Positions 8,906 to 20,645 of a stretch of DNA of 64,000 bases are shown piece by piece. Made by a program: the position numbers and the translations under genes. The notes under the pieces are model-generated. The model saw nothing but the letters and a program-made list of their open reading frames with translations. It made no database searches and had not been told where the DNA came from. Source of the stretch: Mytilus galloprovincialis. Its lineage: Eukaryota > Mollusca > Bivalvia > Mytilida > Mytilidae. Each line of letters opens with the position of its first letter. Positions within the stretch are counted from its first letter, which is position 1. The stretch is from positions 52,199,535 to 52,263,534 of the forward strand of contig NC_134843.1 of assembly GCF_965363235.1 (NCBI RefSeq), given 5' to 3'.

Positions 8906-9627
8906 AGATCATATAACCTCCTTGGTTTGGTCAATAATGAAACAAACAAAAAAGAAGGAATTCATTGAAAAAGTTTTGAATTGTCAAAATCCTCGCTTGG
9001 TCATTCTAGGTTAAAGTGTTCATTGATAACTACTATTACAATAATGGATAGAGACAACTAATTATTTGTTTGTTTTAAAATTTATAAATTCTTGTCGGAA
9101 TTCTATAAGGCATTCAAAACTTTATGATTGAAAGCTCATTTCCCTAATCACGATATAATAAACATTCATATAAGTATAGGGTGTGAAAATAAATGTTCCT
9201 GTCATAAACAATATTACCTACGGGCAATATCCCCGTACTTAATCCTATTGATTTTCAATCACTAGTAAACCAAACTAACTATAGTGTTTGTACAAACTTC
9301 AGATTGAAAAATTAAAAAAAAAAACTTGTTGGTCTCGTAGAATTGAATATGTCTGAAACCTATTGCTCTTTCCTTTTCTCTTGTTGTCTCCGAAAATAAT
9401 CAATTTGAAATTATTACGCATGTTACTCGTTCTATCACGTTTACATTGAGTACATTCACATTGGTTTGCAATTCACAATTCTTGAGTTAGCATTTCGTTT
9501 AAAGACTACAGCCTTGCACGACGGAGGTTGCATATTTAGCTGTTGGTCTACACAATATAAGATCAAAAACGAAATAATAAAGTAAATCGTAAAATTTATT
9601 AGTATTACTGAATTTAAAGGGTTCATT
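8906..9627. other. No gene seen
   Basis: AT-rich sequence with short, unsupported open frames on both strands. I see no conserved motif, splice structure or repeat that I can name. Confidence 0.5.
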
Positions 9628-11356
9628 CCCTCTATTCCCACTTTTTTAAAATTCTTGTAAGAAAAGGTAAAATTTCATGTGGGAACAGGAGGAAAACTTG
9701 TGCAAACAAAGGATTATACTGTACAAACATTTTTTAATCAACTGTTAATTGTCCAGTGTTTTTTTTTTATTAGAACAGATAATTCATAATTTATTTTTGC
9801 ATCTCTATGAATTCTGTTTTTTTAAACAAAATAAATAGAAAAGATATTAAATTAAAACAAATATAATATAAGTGAATTATTTTATTACATTAATAACACA
9901 AATTCAAATGTAGATTTAAGCAAATATAATATAACACAAATTATACAACAGCATTAAATCAAATCACACATTGTAGCACAAACATTACACAATCACTGTT
10001 TACAAGTCTATTAAAGTTTATCAATCTATTCCACGTGAAGAAGGTGGGAGGCTGTATCACCAGACTCTGCTGTTGTGACTTTCTGGTTGCGATGTCTAAT
10101 CTTAAGTTCGTCTGATCTGTTTTTGATTTCTACATACTTCTTTTTGGGGGCCACTCTCTTCCCACCGGCATACATTACTGGATCATGGGCAGGGCGTTGA
10201 AGGCTTCCTCATGTTTCAGAAGTTAAATTTGTTTAGATGTGGATGCGTGACATGTTTCGTCAGCTTGTTCATCTTGCTGTGCCATCCCTCTAGACGATTT
10301 GTTGTCCTTGGTCCTTGTGTTAAGTAGTGGTTCCATGGGTGACTGTTCTGTTCAACTCAGTATGTTGTTACATAGTCTGTAAAGGCTGTGTAGTTGATGT
10401 TGGTATCAATCTGATCTATGTCTGTTAGGGCATTAAACCACACATCTTCCACCTCATCAAAGGGTATAAGTGGAAGTACAGCAGGACAGCGTACTAGTTG
10501 ATGAATATTGTCGTCATCCTTGTAGTGGAAGAAACAGCCTTTTGCATTGATGCCAGGAAATACAGAGTGAGTATGCTGCATTTAGGATTGCAACTTCATA
10601 GTCCAGGAAGATAGTGGTAGGCTGAAGTTGTAGTTGGTGTTAGTGACAGATATCTGTAAGTAAAGTCAGAAACCTTGTTATGTATATATACTAGTTCACT
10701 CTTGGCTGGATGCAAACTGTGAACGAGTGGATACATTGCCCCGTCAACTATTGCGTGAAAAGTTAACAGTTGGAAGAATAGGCTTGGACAGGTGTAAAAT
10801 GTACCATCACCATATATGATATCTGCCGCTGATAAGTGTGTTAGATTCTTCTGCGTACTGAAGATTAGCACACGCCCTACTGTGTTGTCGTCTGTTAGTT
10901 GATTATTGGTCCAAGTAATTATCTTTTTGGAGTATACTTTTATTCCACATCTTAAGATTATACTTGGTTATTATATTATTTCTATCATGATTTATTAGTA
11001 CAGCAGACAATTTTTTAAGGTTACAAATTGATTGTTTTTAAATAAATCTAACTCAAATCTATTCATCATGATGTTTCTTTATTTTTAAGTACAAATTAAA
11101 ATTTAAAAAAAAAATCTAACTTCAATCTATTTATCATATTTTTTCTTTATTTTTAAGTATTTCTTTGATGAAAAAAGAAACATATTACAAATAAACAAGA
11201 TATTATACATAAACTATGTACCAAATACAGGTAAATCTAAGATGAAATTCTAATTAACCTTGATTGTTGTAAAAACAAATTATTTATCAAAACATTCATT
11301 GTTATTTGCTTGTGGGAATAGAAGAAATAGCATTTTTAAAAAGTGGGAATAGGAGG
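9628..11356 (-). mobile_element. MULE-type DNA transposon relic with candidate TIRs
   Basis: Left end 'cctctattcccactttttta' (from 9629) pairs with the right end 'ttaaaaagtgggaataggag' (11336-11355): about 22 bp of inverted repeat with one-base indels. A MULE transposase pseudogene lies between them on the minus strand. I found no convincing 8-10 bp target duplication, and the ends are partly low-complexity, so the borders are tentative. Confidence 0.5.
10221..10871 (-). pseudogene. MULE transposase domain, frameshifted and internally deleted
   Basis: Minus-strand blocks: IYGDGTFYTCPSLFFQLLTF, then PLVHSLHPAKSELVY, then (in another frame) TTIFLDYEVAILNAAYS, then FPGINAKGCFFHY, RCPAVLPLIPFDEVEDVWF, and after a stop NHYLTQGPRTTNRLEGWHSK. 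This is the order of the MULE transposase domain found with FLYWCH proteins and Mutator elements: the first Asp is in DGTF, the second in LDYE, and the C-terminal block is RTTN-xEGWHS. There are frameshifts near 10590 and 10620 and a stop near 10356. About 15 residues appear missing after FFHY, where 'TQxIWRK' is usual. It is not functional. Confidence 0.8.
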
Positions 11357-11380
11357 AAGACATCATTTTAAGTAACTGTT

Positions 11381-11923
11381 GAAAAGGCTGACTTCATGCA
11401 GGAACTTCTTAGGAAGAAAGATAAGAAGTTAGCAATATCCTTTAACTCTACTTTCCGCTATATAGATGAGGTTCTTTCACTAAACAATTCAAAATTTGGT
11501 GACTATGTGGAACGCATCTATCCCATCGAATTGGAAATAAAGGATACAGTTAAGTCGTCTTCATATCTTGACTTACATCTAGAAATTGACAATGAGGGTC
11601 GGTTGAAAACAAAACTTTACGACAAAAGAGATGATTTCAGCTTTCCAATTGTGAACTTTCCATTTCTAAGTAGCAACATTCCAGCAGCACCTGCATACGG
11701 GGTATATATCTCCCAATTGATACGATATTCCCGTGCTTGCATTTCCTATCATGATTTTCTTGATAGAGGGTTACTGCTCACAAGGAAGCTATTAAACCAA
11801 GAGTTCCAAATGGTGAAGTTGAAATCATCCCTTCGTAAATTTTACGGACGCCATCACGAGTTGGTTGACCGTTATGGAATAACCGTTTCACAAATGATAT
11901 CGGATATGTTCCTTACGTCGTAA
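11381..11923 (+). pseudogene. Reverse transcriptase C-terminal fragment (YIDD type), 5'-truncated
   Basis: Open for 175 codons from the ATG at 11396, with similarity starting slightly upstream (ADFMQELLRKKDKK). It contains FNSTFRYIDEVLSLNNSKFG, where the usual YIDD catalytic box reads YIDE, then PIELEIKDT, SSYLDLHLEIDNEGRLKTKL, FPFLSSNIPAAPAYGVYISQ and KLKSSLRKFYGRHHELVDRY. I recognise this as an abundant bivalve RT family of uncertain class (non-LTR or Penelope-like). Fingers and palm upstream of YIDD are missing; the equivalent upstream part occurs at 17580-17405 on the other strand. A last catalytic Asp changed to Glu plus the truncation indicate a dead copy despite the open frame. Confidence 0.75.
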
Positions 11924-12232
11924 CAACAATCCCCTTCCCTTTCATGAATGTGACCTACCGAATTAGACTATTTACCGGATTTGTAATCACATAAGCAACA
12001 GGACGGGTGCCACTTGTGGAGCAGGATCTGCTTACCCTTCCGGAGCACCCGAGATCACCCCTAGTTTTTGGTGGGGGTTCGTGTTGTTTATTCTTTAGTT
12101 TTCTATGTTGTGTCGTGTGTGCTATTGTTTTTCTGTTTGTCTTTTTCATTTTTAGCCATGGCGTTGTCAGTTTGTTTTAGATTTATGAGTTTGACTCTCC
12201 CTTTGGTATCTTTCGTCCCTCTTTTGAAAAAC
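11924..12232 (+). repeat. 3' tail of the YIDD reverse transcriptase element
   Basis: Continues from the RT stop: 'gtgacctaccgaattagact', 'gtggagcaggatctgcttac', 'ttagccatggcgttgtcagt', 'ccctttggtatctttcgtcc'. The same order recurs at 45390-45665 and 54184-54410, and inverted and diverged at about 53113-53260. Copies share the 3' end and differ at the 5' end, as expected for target-primed retrotransposition. Confidence 0.8.
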
Positions 12233-12434
12233 ATGTTTACTAATTATATTTTCTTAAGATCTTGCCCCGAGCTGAGAGACAAGTTCTAATTAATTTTATG
12301 TATTTTTTTGGATTAACAATTACAATCAATTGATCTGTCAAATTAATTATCATGATGACAATTTTCAAATAAAACATAACTTTTTAATGATTTCAATACA
12401 AATTTATATAAAATCTATTAAATGGAAAAAAAGT

Positions 12435-12515
12435 CTGGTTAACCGGTTACCGTTTTTTGGTATTCGGTATTCGGTCGTTTGACCGGTTAACCGGTTAACC
12501 GTTGACAACACTAAT
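12435..12515. repeat. Palindrome-rich 'ggttaaccggtta' repeat
   Basis: 'ggttaaccggttaccg', 'tattcggtattcggtc' and 'gaccggttaaccggttaacc' are overlapping self-complementary words, probably a terminus or core of a short DNA element. No gene seen. Confidence 0.45.
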
Positions 12516-12692
12516 ATTGACTATTCTATTTATGAAAAAAACGTATTGTTTTGAAACAAAGTGGTTAGCTTCCATTTCAACTGATTGTTTTCGTTATTTT
12601 ATGATACCTAAACCTTTTAAACATTGTATCAAAACTGGAATATTCAGCCTGAGTTGAATTGAGTAAAATTAAATGGGAGTTCTTTTATTTTA

Positions 12693-12799
12693 CAGAAGTG
12701 GCCAGGATTACAGATTTGCTTCAGAACCTAAAGGTGGCCTCACTTGCCTAAATACACCACCAACAGGACCAGGATTTGGTTGCAGAAGTGATTTATAAT
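12693..12799 (+). CDS. Candidate terminal exon of an unidentified gene
   Basis: A polypyrimidine-type acceptor 'ttttattttacag' ends at about 12694. It is followed by an open frame reading GQDYRFASEPKGGLTCLNTP, then PTGPGFGCRSDL and a TAA at about 12797-12799. An AATAAA-like word ('ataataaaat') follows within about 15 bp. I do not recognise the protein and see no partner exon upstream, so this could be an exon of a gene whose other exons lie in unrecognised sequence, a stranded exon copy, or chance. The sequence is more GC-rich and less repetitive in composition than its surroundings. Confidence 0.3.
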
Positions 12800-12849
12800 A
12801 GACCTATAATAAAATAGATTGTTGAATTTGTGTACAGTATTTTTTAAAT

Positions 12850-13210
12850 TAAAATGGTCAGCTGATATGTTTTTATTTGATTAAATGTAGGAAATAATAA
12901 CCGATTGGTAACTTGACAACATTGAGGTCTGTTGATGAGTTTAATTAATTCAAATAGAATGGATGAATATGTACAGTCATTTGTCTTTCGAATAAATTAA
13001 GAATTTTTAATTTTGTCTTTTGATCATGTTTTCCAATGGTTTTGTGATCTTCAAATTTTGATATGACAAAATACTAAGAGGTTGAGTATGATATTGAAAT
13101 GTTTCCCTTTTGCTGTAAAGAGCTATTGTCTTTGATTGATGGAAAATAACACTTTATACTAATTTTATGTGATTGCCTTAGAACACTAGCTGCAGTTTTT
13201 GCTTTTAAGG
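12850..13210. other. No gene seen
   Basis: AT-rich DNA without supported coding sequence or named repeat. Confidence 0.45.
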
Positions 13211-13216
13211 AGTTAT

Positions 13217-13290
13217 AACCTGATGAGTCTTATGTAGACGAAACGCGTGTCTGGCGTACTAAATTATAATCCTGGTGCCTTTAACTTATA
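13217..13290 (-). repeat. Short interspersed repeat ('agacgcgcgtttcgtct' family), minus copy
   Basis: 'gatgagtcttatgtagacga', 'aacgcgtgtctggcgtacta' and 'aatcctggt' form the reverse complement of the insert at 21313-21420 and of 62716-62822. Confidence 0.75.
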
Positions 13291-13749
13291 AAATTTTGAA
13301 AAACTGAGATGAAAAAATCAGGAAAAAAGGAAATGGTAGGACTGCCAATTAAATTTTCCACTGGAGACCAAACAACTTAAAAAGTTCTAGCAGTAGATCA
13401 CCTGACACCCTTCAACAATAAGCAAAACTCATATCGATTAGAAAGCTTAAATAGGTCATGAAATTAATTGTGCATATAAATAATTCTATCGAGAAAATAA
13501 ACTACCTCAACAAAAATCAAAAAGGAACATAAGATACAGTAAAAAAACAGCATGCACTAAATTACAGCAGAGGCATATGTTTACCTAACAATTAACATGA
13601 TTTAGTCACCTGCATAGATATTTCAGATAGCTTTTAAACGATTTTGTAAAATCTACACAATATATTTTGTTTATCTCTTTGATTGAAAGCATGATTCAGA
13701 GGTTAGTTGACTGACACAAATTAATACAACAATGTCCGGATATAATATA

Positions 13750-13870
13750 TATTGAATGATACCACCACGATTGTCATCACTAAAAGCATTAGTTCTACTT
13801 GAGAGCCTTTTATTGACATACATACTATCTCACGATAGACAGCACATACTGTTTTTTAGAAATTTTGAAA
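13750..13870 (+). repeat. Receptor-array flanking block, copy 1
   Basis: 'tattgacatacatactatct' with the following 'agacagcacata' is a diverged relative of 19392-19460 and 27060-27130, which also lie 5' of receptor copies. It suggests that the duplicated unit includes upstream DNA. Confidence 0.45.
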
Positions 13871-14252
13871 ACAATATTAAGTTTAGTTTAGATCTAGGAC
13901 CACAAATGATTTAGAAGGAAGATAGACACTAATGAACATAATTATATGACCACATTCAGTTGGATGATTTATATTTTTTATTGCTTTGTTTAACATGTTT
14001 AATGTGAATATAGTTACATAGAAAAGATATAAATTGCAGATCATATATGTTGCTGTTAACTTATCGATCAGTATATGCACTTAAAAAGGACGACAATTTC
14101 AATGATTGATTCATTTCCAAGTTAACGATGTTTGTTTTTTATTTTGAAGCAATAACCATATATCGAACTATAAATGCATTAACTCAATAAAGACCAACAG
14201 AATGGTAGTACTTTATCACATCACAACACAAATTAACGCAACTGTGTAAAAG

Positions 14253-15519
14253 ATGGATTTTATTAAGATTGTTGTCATTTTCTTCTATGGGACACAATTA
14301 AAATACTTGATAATTGGTCAAACATATGATGAAATTTCTAATCTTGAGAGCAAACTTAAAAAGTATTCACCTGACCTCAATCCGAGATTAAACCTAAAGG
14401 ACCCAGTTGACGTTTCAATAATGGCGTATATTACTGCAATACTGGATTATAATGAAGTTTCCGGGATACTACAACCAGTAGTCTCTTACGTATTGACTTG
14501 GAAGGACGCAATCAGACGATGGAATAGCTCGGAATATGGAAATGTTACATCAATTAATTTGCCGATTACAAAGACTTGGATTTCAAAAATTAGCATTATT
14601 AATATGGTTCGTCAAAAAAGTATATTTATGTATCATAATGAAATTGAAATACGGAGATCTCTTGTCAACTATCAGGCAAACGGTCTCGCAGAGTTCCATG
14701 TAAGTGGTGCACAGAATATAACTTGTTCGTCTGATATGAAGTATTTCCCATTTGATTCACATGCATGTTCAATTCAACTATTTCCAGAGTACGCAAATGG
14801 CAATGGTATTCTTAAATTAAACATGCACACTTTTGATCTAAGGTACGCCTAATCAAATACCGAATGGAGCATTACAGCAAATTCTGTAGATGGCGAAGTT
14901 GATCCAATGATTTCAATGGTTAGATTTAACATAACATTATCGAGAAATCCGAGTTTTCTATTCTTGAACCTAGTTCTTCCTATTGTACTCCTTAGTTTTG
15001 CGAATTTACTAGTGTTTTGTATTCCTGTTGCGTCTAGCGAACGTGGATCACTTGCGTTTACTATACTACTAACTTTTATCGTTTTTATAACTATGGTAAC
15101 GGACATACTACCCGCCTGCAAACCAATTTCATATTTCAATATTTTTCTTGAGGTTCAACTCTTTTGCAGCGTTTTGATTGCATTTTGTACAGTATGGAGC
15201 ATTTCTTTGCATCACAAATTCGCCAAAAATGATACACAAGACATTTTCCTACAATTTTTACTGAAACTGAGTTGTGCATATAAAAATTCATGTTCTAAAC
15301 AGCAACGGAAAAAATTGCAATGAAACATGTGTCGACAAAACTCCGCAATTGCAAAAGGAGCAGGAATTGCACGAAGATATCAAGAGTGTCAATAGGTATA
15401 TCAAAGACAACCATCAATACTGTTTAAAATGTCTAGATTCAATTTGTTTCGGTATATTCCTTACTATTCTCTGTATACAATTGAGTGTGTATGGTATAAA
15501 AGTCTTTTGTAGACCTTGA
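14253..15519 (+). pseudogene. Cys-loop ligand-gated channel (nAChR-like), copy 1, broken
   Basis: Intronless. It starts at the ATG for MDFIKIVVIFFYG (signal peptide-like). The extracellular domain includes RRWNSSEYGNVTSINLPITK and the Cys-loop CSSDMKYFPFDSHAC. An in-frame TAA at 14850-14852 interrupts it before TM1. The same frame then encodes TM1 (FLFLNLVLPIVLLSFANLLV), TM2 (SERGSLAFTILLTFIVFITM) and TM3 to a stop at 15321. A frameshift near 15310 moves the TM3-TM4 loop end and TM4 (ICFGIFLTILCIQLSVYGIK) into another frame ending at 15519. The family and break positions are clear by comparison with the open copy at 27598. An error in the sequence cannot be excluded, but two lesions favour a pseudogene. 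Confidence 0.85.
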
Positions 15520-17240
15520 TCAATGGATTTTATGATATCACGGACCAAAATAATTTTTTTCTTTCAAAAGGGAACTATTTTTTAAATAGATATAGACCAT
15601 CTTTATAGTACTACATGCGGTTCTAAGAAAGCGATATCACAAAAGAGGCGAGGACACAAAACGAACACTTAAACCTGTAAAGTCGACAAAAAACGTATAT
15701 CGCCATAGTAAGAAAAAAAAAGAGAATTAACGAGTCAACAACATAAAACGAAGAAAACTAAAGATCAGGTATCACGAACTACATCACTTAATATGTAACT
15801 ATTTTTTTCCCTGATATTGGCTAGTGAGTTTACATAACTACTGAATATTTATAAACCATCAGTGTATTTCATGATAAATGCAAAATGCAAAAAAGTAAAA
15901 TAACAAAATGTATTCCGATGCTGCTGTTACTTCTTGCAACTAGTCATTCAGATTGATTTCATGTTCGAATTAACTAGAACAATATTGTACATGTTTGTTT
16001 ATTTGTGTTTATCTTAAGAAAGTTAAAAATGTAAATGTTAACAAATGTTGTAAAATGATTCAAATTAACTTTTTGTTTTGATTATATATCCATAAAAATG
16101 TTACAATTAATAAAAAAGAATTCCTGTTTGTATTTGTATATACATATCACATCCAGTTTCAATTTAACAAAAATGAAAACATTGTCTTCATATATTGTCT
16201 TTTCTCTGAAATGAATCCTATTTGAAACATTATCTATATTGCGTGAAATATTTGTCACGAACACAATTGTTAGCTTATCAACCTTTGTGTGCTCATATAT
16301 TAAAATCATTTTCTACAGAAAAACATCGTCCATGTACTTATCTTCTATCACATTCTAATCTACCATTCAGCTCTACCTTATATTCAATATTTTAAAAAGC
16401 TTACACAGAAAACAATGAAAACTCTAAGAGTTAAGTGTTTCTACAGTCTTATTGTCCGACATATGACGCGAAAATTGACACAATAAAAAAGATGAATTTT
16501 CAGCAAATAATTAAAGGATATACCCTTTGAACGAAAGCGGTGCCATACTAAAGAATTAAAGTTTATAAAGTTCAAGGTCTTTATAACATGCAAGTAAAAC
16601 TCATCATTGAAATGTATGAAAACGTTTGTTCAGAGGACAGCATTAATCTGATATATCTTGATATGAGTTCAGAAGTCAGTTCTGGCAGAATATTTGTAGC
16701 CAAAACGTCGTACAAAGTACAAAGTCCACAGTAGTACATTCACCGTTTACAAGATTTGTATTATGTTGGAAGTCTATCTTCTCCTTTTCATATTTCCGAA
16801 CGGGTGTTTATACTGTTAGAGTACTCATCCTTATGTAAGATATTGTTTGTAAGTTCAATAACACACCAACAAAGAAAAAATGTAAGGATGGCTAGCGTAA
16901 AACTACTACTCGTTCAGTTGGGCATCAAAAGACTCGGCACCATTCCTGGTTCTCTTTTTCTTAGGGTCAGGAGGTGATGCCAAAATGGTTGTTAGAAATC
17001 TGGAATCTTATTCTATATAAAACTCCAATATATAATCGGCAAACTTTATGAATTTATCGTCAGATGAAGCATCGGCTATTAATTCAACAAACGATTCCTC
17101 CATCATGTCAGTTGCCAAGTCAGCAATCCGAATCTTTGTTTTTATGCAATTGGCACTCAGACCTAACGACTAATTTTTTCCGCCACCAACTTTGTCCTAA
17201 ATGAAATCTGCAACAACTGATTGTAGCAGTAGGAAACGTT
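15520..17240. other. No gene seen
   Basis: AT-rich intergenic DNA between receptor copy 1 and the repeat cluster at 17249. Around 15690-15780, 'acaacataaaacgaagaaaa' with 'ctaaagatcaggtatcac' may be a very diverged inverted RT 3' tail. Nothing else is supported. Confidence 0.4.
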
Positions 17241-17248
17241 TTAGATTT

Positions 17249-17375
17249 AAGATCATAAAACTTTGTTCAGTGCTCGGAGCATAACAATCATGCTCGAAAC
17301 ATAATATCAAGCATTTTGATTGATTGAATTTAGAGTATGAGTACAAATAACTGACTCAAAAGTTTTATGACCGCA
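17249..17375 (-). mobile_element. MITE with 'GTCATAAAACTT' inverted ends, copy A
   Basis: Left end 'atcataaaactttgttcagt', right end 'actcaaaagttttatgaccg', interior 'ctcggagcat' and 'gagtacaaataactgactc'. Copy B at 52918-53044 is in the opposite orientation with the same ends and interior words. The length of about 125 bp and shared ends suggest a small non-autonomous DNA transposon. Confidence 0.6.
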
Positions 17376-17404
17376 AGGCCAGAACTTTTTCTTTATAAAA
17401 AATA

Positions 17405-17580
17405 AAATAAATAATTTACCTTTCTTCCTAAGAAGTTTCTGTATGAAGTCAGCCTCATGATAATAAAGATACAAGTCGACAAGAAGAGGGCACAATTGGT
17501 TCCCATAGGAATGCAGACAGTCTGTTGAAAAAATGTCCCCCGAACGTAACAAATATCAAGAAATCAAGCATCTTGATAAT
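17405..17580 (-). pseudogene. Reverse transcriptase fragment, upstream of YIDD box
   Basis: Minus strand: FVTFGG, QQTVCIPMGTNCA, then after a frameshift APLLVDLYLYYHEADFIQKL and LRKK. 'GIPMGTNCAPLLADL' is the RT motif upstream of the YIDD palm box, and the last residues overlap the first residues of the 11381-11923 fragment. Same family, non-overlapping domain. It is broken and very short. Confidence 0.7.
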
Positions 17581-17589
17581 GTCAGTTTT

Positions 17590-18440
17590 AGGGATTTTTT
17601 TGGTTTGAATGAGAGTGATCATTTACAAAATTGCGGAAACGTGTACTTTAGATTTACGGAAACGTAGTGTTGGGACTTTGAAAAATTAAGAAAATGCAAT
17701 ACGCCAGATTCTCTACCGCTCAATATGATTAGTATCAAAGGAGATTAAAGCACGTTTGGTGAAGATTGAAGAATTTGAACTTAAAAATTCTTTTAGATGT
17801 CAGACAGACAGTCTTTTGAAATAATGAAAACAATATAAATTATTTATCGAAAACTAAGGGTAAGTACAAAAACATGTAATTCGACTTTTATGGAAGAGCT
17901 AGGTCGTACTACTCCATTGCATATTAATAATATTTACTGAATCAAACAGTTATTTCAACACCGAAAAATGTCATGCTGGTACATTGTAATTTTACTTCTA
18001 TATGTTTTAAACGAATACAAAGAGTACTAGAATCAAGAAAATAAAAAGACGTCGGTTGTCTATTTCACTGTTCATTGCCTTTTGATACTGTCTCCTTGTT
18101 ATGTATGTATAAGACAGTTGTTTATAATTGGTTTGCAATGTATTCATATATCAGTGTACAACACGGAAAAGAAAGAATACAACATGAACATCAAACAAGT
18201 CAAAATATTTAATAGGAAATGTAAAGGAAAAGTTGTGTAACTCTTTACAGACATGGATGGATTGAAGATCCCGATTTACATCAAAATATAACAATTTTCC
18301 TTGTTCTTCCGTTTGTTTGTACTGCACTCCTGTCACGTAGTGTTGACATTTTAAACGTTGACATATACACATGATAAAATGAAAGACTTAACTAGCCATA
18401 AAATCAGTTTCAACCCACCATCTTTTCTTAAAGTTTCGAA
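17590..18440. other. No gene seen
   Basis: AT-rich DNA without supported features. Confidence 0.45.
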
Positions 18441-18449
18441 AACAAGTCA

Positions 18450-18905
18450 GGAATATGGCAGTTGTTATAAGACAGTCTGTTTATATGTATGTTGGCGTTT
18501 ACTATTGAGGTAATTCAGTGCTTTTTCTGTTAGTCCGATGTTTTCCTTTAATACATTTTATGGTTGATGTGGGCTTTCCTGGGTTTTAGACTGTTACTCG
18601 AATTTGTTTTTGCTAAATCGAAAAAAAGGACTGATTTGTATATATATATTTGTCTGTCTCGAAGGTATCATTTGACTTTGACCTCGTTTTCATGGTTCAT
18701 TGGCGAATTTTTAGTTTTCATAATCTTGTCTGTTTTTTAGATACTATCAACAATAGGTCAACTGTTTTTAGTGTATTGAATGAATTTAAGGTGTACATGC
18801 TTTTCCTGTATGGTCTATCTAACATTGACCTTATTTTCGTGGATCAAGTTCAGTGTATGTGGTAATTGGTGTAAAGCTTTATAGTTAGGACTATTAACAT
18901 AAGCT
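18450..18905 (+). repeat. Interspersed mussel-type repeat
   Basis: 'catttgactttgacctcgtt', 'ttcatggttcattggcga', 'tgtacatgcttttcctgta' and 'ggtaattggtgtaaagct' match a repeat I recall from mussel and other bivalve sequences. Open frames inside are incidental. Confidence 0.45.
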
Positions 18906-19391
18906 TATGATTTTTTGAATTGGTATTGAAACATTAAAAAGTTAAAAAGTTAAAAAAAAATATAACAAAACGATTTCCGACAAGACTCACTTGTCTTACT
19001 GTTTGTACAAATTGTGACTTTGATTGATATTTCTTTCATTGGCGGTCACTCCACATCATTCTTTGTATATCTATTCTACCCCAAGACCGAAAGATGATTG
19101 CATTTTATGTGTCGTTTATTCAATTTATGCCCATTTTATGTACTTGTACATTGTCGATTACCTATGACAAATATACATCAGATTTTTTCAAGTGGTGTAA
19201 TTCCAATTAAATTCTCACTCTCAATATTAAAATTATTCGTCCATTCCTATTACTATTCTAAAGTTGATCTGACACATTTAAAAGCTTCATATACATCAAT
19301 GTATTTCCTTTTTTTATCCTACGGCGAATAAAAGCCTGCTAAAGGATATTTACTTAAGGACAGTATTACCACTGTCACCATTAAAACCATA

Positions 19392-19500
19392 TGGATTACT
19401 TTATGGCAATTTATTGACATATGCATACTATCTAGAGAAAGGCAACACATACCTTATGTACTTACTTACAAATATCTTTTCAGTTTTCGATTTAAAGTCT
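19392..19500 (+). repeat. Receptor-array flanking block, copy 2
   Basis: 'atggcaatttattgacatat' followed by 'gcatactatctagagaaagg' is almost identical to 27068-27115. It lies 1.2 kb upstream of receptor copy 2, against about 0.5 kb upstream of the open copy. Confidence 0.7.
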
Positions 19501-19509
19501 GTCTTTACT

Positions 19510-20640
19510 TGATTTTTTTTCAAATGAAATTTTTTTTTCGTGTTACAACGATTAGATTTTTAGCACAAACAATAACGGTATTACAATTTACCCTGTGTAA
19601 CCAAACTGTTAATTCTAAATCGTGGATGGGCTACCAAAATGTTGTAAATTACCTATTTTATCCAAAAAAAAACCAGGATTTAATTTTTTTGTTGAAATGC
19701 ATGCTTTCCTAAATGTAGTAAGTGAACCGTAATATATTTGTAAGTAGCAGTGAAATAAAAATTATGATGTCTGTAAATTACGTAAAAACCAAACTTATTT
19801 TAACAGAAAAAAAGAAATATACATTTTTTGATTTCCGAATCTATTACAAAACACCTTTTAAATTTACATATAACATTTTGGGAGCTAACGTTCACTTTAC
19901 AAGCAATTGGTATTTTGACCTTTTTCTAATGTTTGAATTGGTTCAACTGTATGTTATTGTGGAGTATCAAGATGATTTGTGTGAAAAAGTAATTGTATCC
20001 AAACAAAGTCAGATACGACATTTTTGGAAGCCCAGCGACAATATCAGTTATATCCCCGTACACCCTTTCTTGTACATGTTGTAGTTATTCATTTATAACT
20101 GTTAAACGTAAATCACATGTTTACACAAACTTTAACCGAAACGATCGGGTAAAATATCATTAAAAAGTTATTACCCTTTTCACATTTAACTTTCGTGATA
20201 TGTCAATTTAACTCCTCGACTGCTCTACCATACATATTGCAGACCTAAACTCTTTAAATTTAAATATTAAAACAATAAATAAAAAACAATGATACACATA
20301 CCGGAAGTAATATTTTTTTTCCATATAGAACGTCTACAAACTTTATATTTTTTGGAATGATAGAATTATAGTCTATCTTTCGACACAAAAAAAATCTTAT
20401 ACAATTTAAATTGCATATTGCATATGTGTCGCGTTTAGTTTGTTATTCAGTATATGTACTTAAGAGCAATGCACATTTTTAAACATATTTGATTTTTGTA
20501 TAGAATAATGTTTTGGTTTTGTTTGTGATGTAATAAAAATCTACTGAAAAACAAACCAATCACCTTAACGACGACTACTTTTAATAAGTAATGCCAGTTT
20601 ATCAGACCAAAACACCAAAAAACCTCAATTGTAGATGGTT
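19510..20640. other. No gene seen upstream of receptor copy 2
   Basis: Contains moderately long open frames in AT-rich sequence but no conserved motif, signal peptide or splice pattern that I trust. Confidence 0.45.
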
Positions 20641-20645
20641 TTAGA

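Noticed and set aside
14849-15139. Antisense open frames over the receptor membrane segments (also 21379-21636 and 28146-28484)
   Set aside because: They mirror the conserved sense coding sequence in all three copies; conservation comes from the sense strand.
19722-20084. 120-codon open frame upstream of receptor copy 2
   Set aside because: It opens on a non-ATG codon, has no recognisable domain, and the equivalent region of the other receptor copies does not preserve it.
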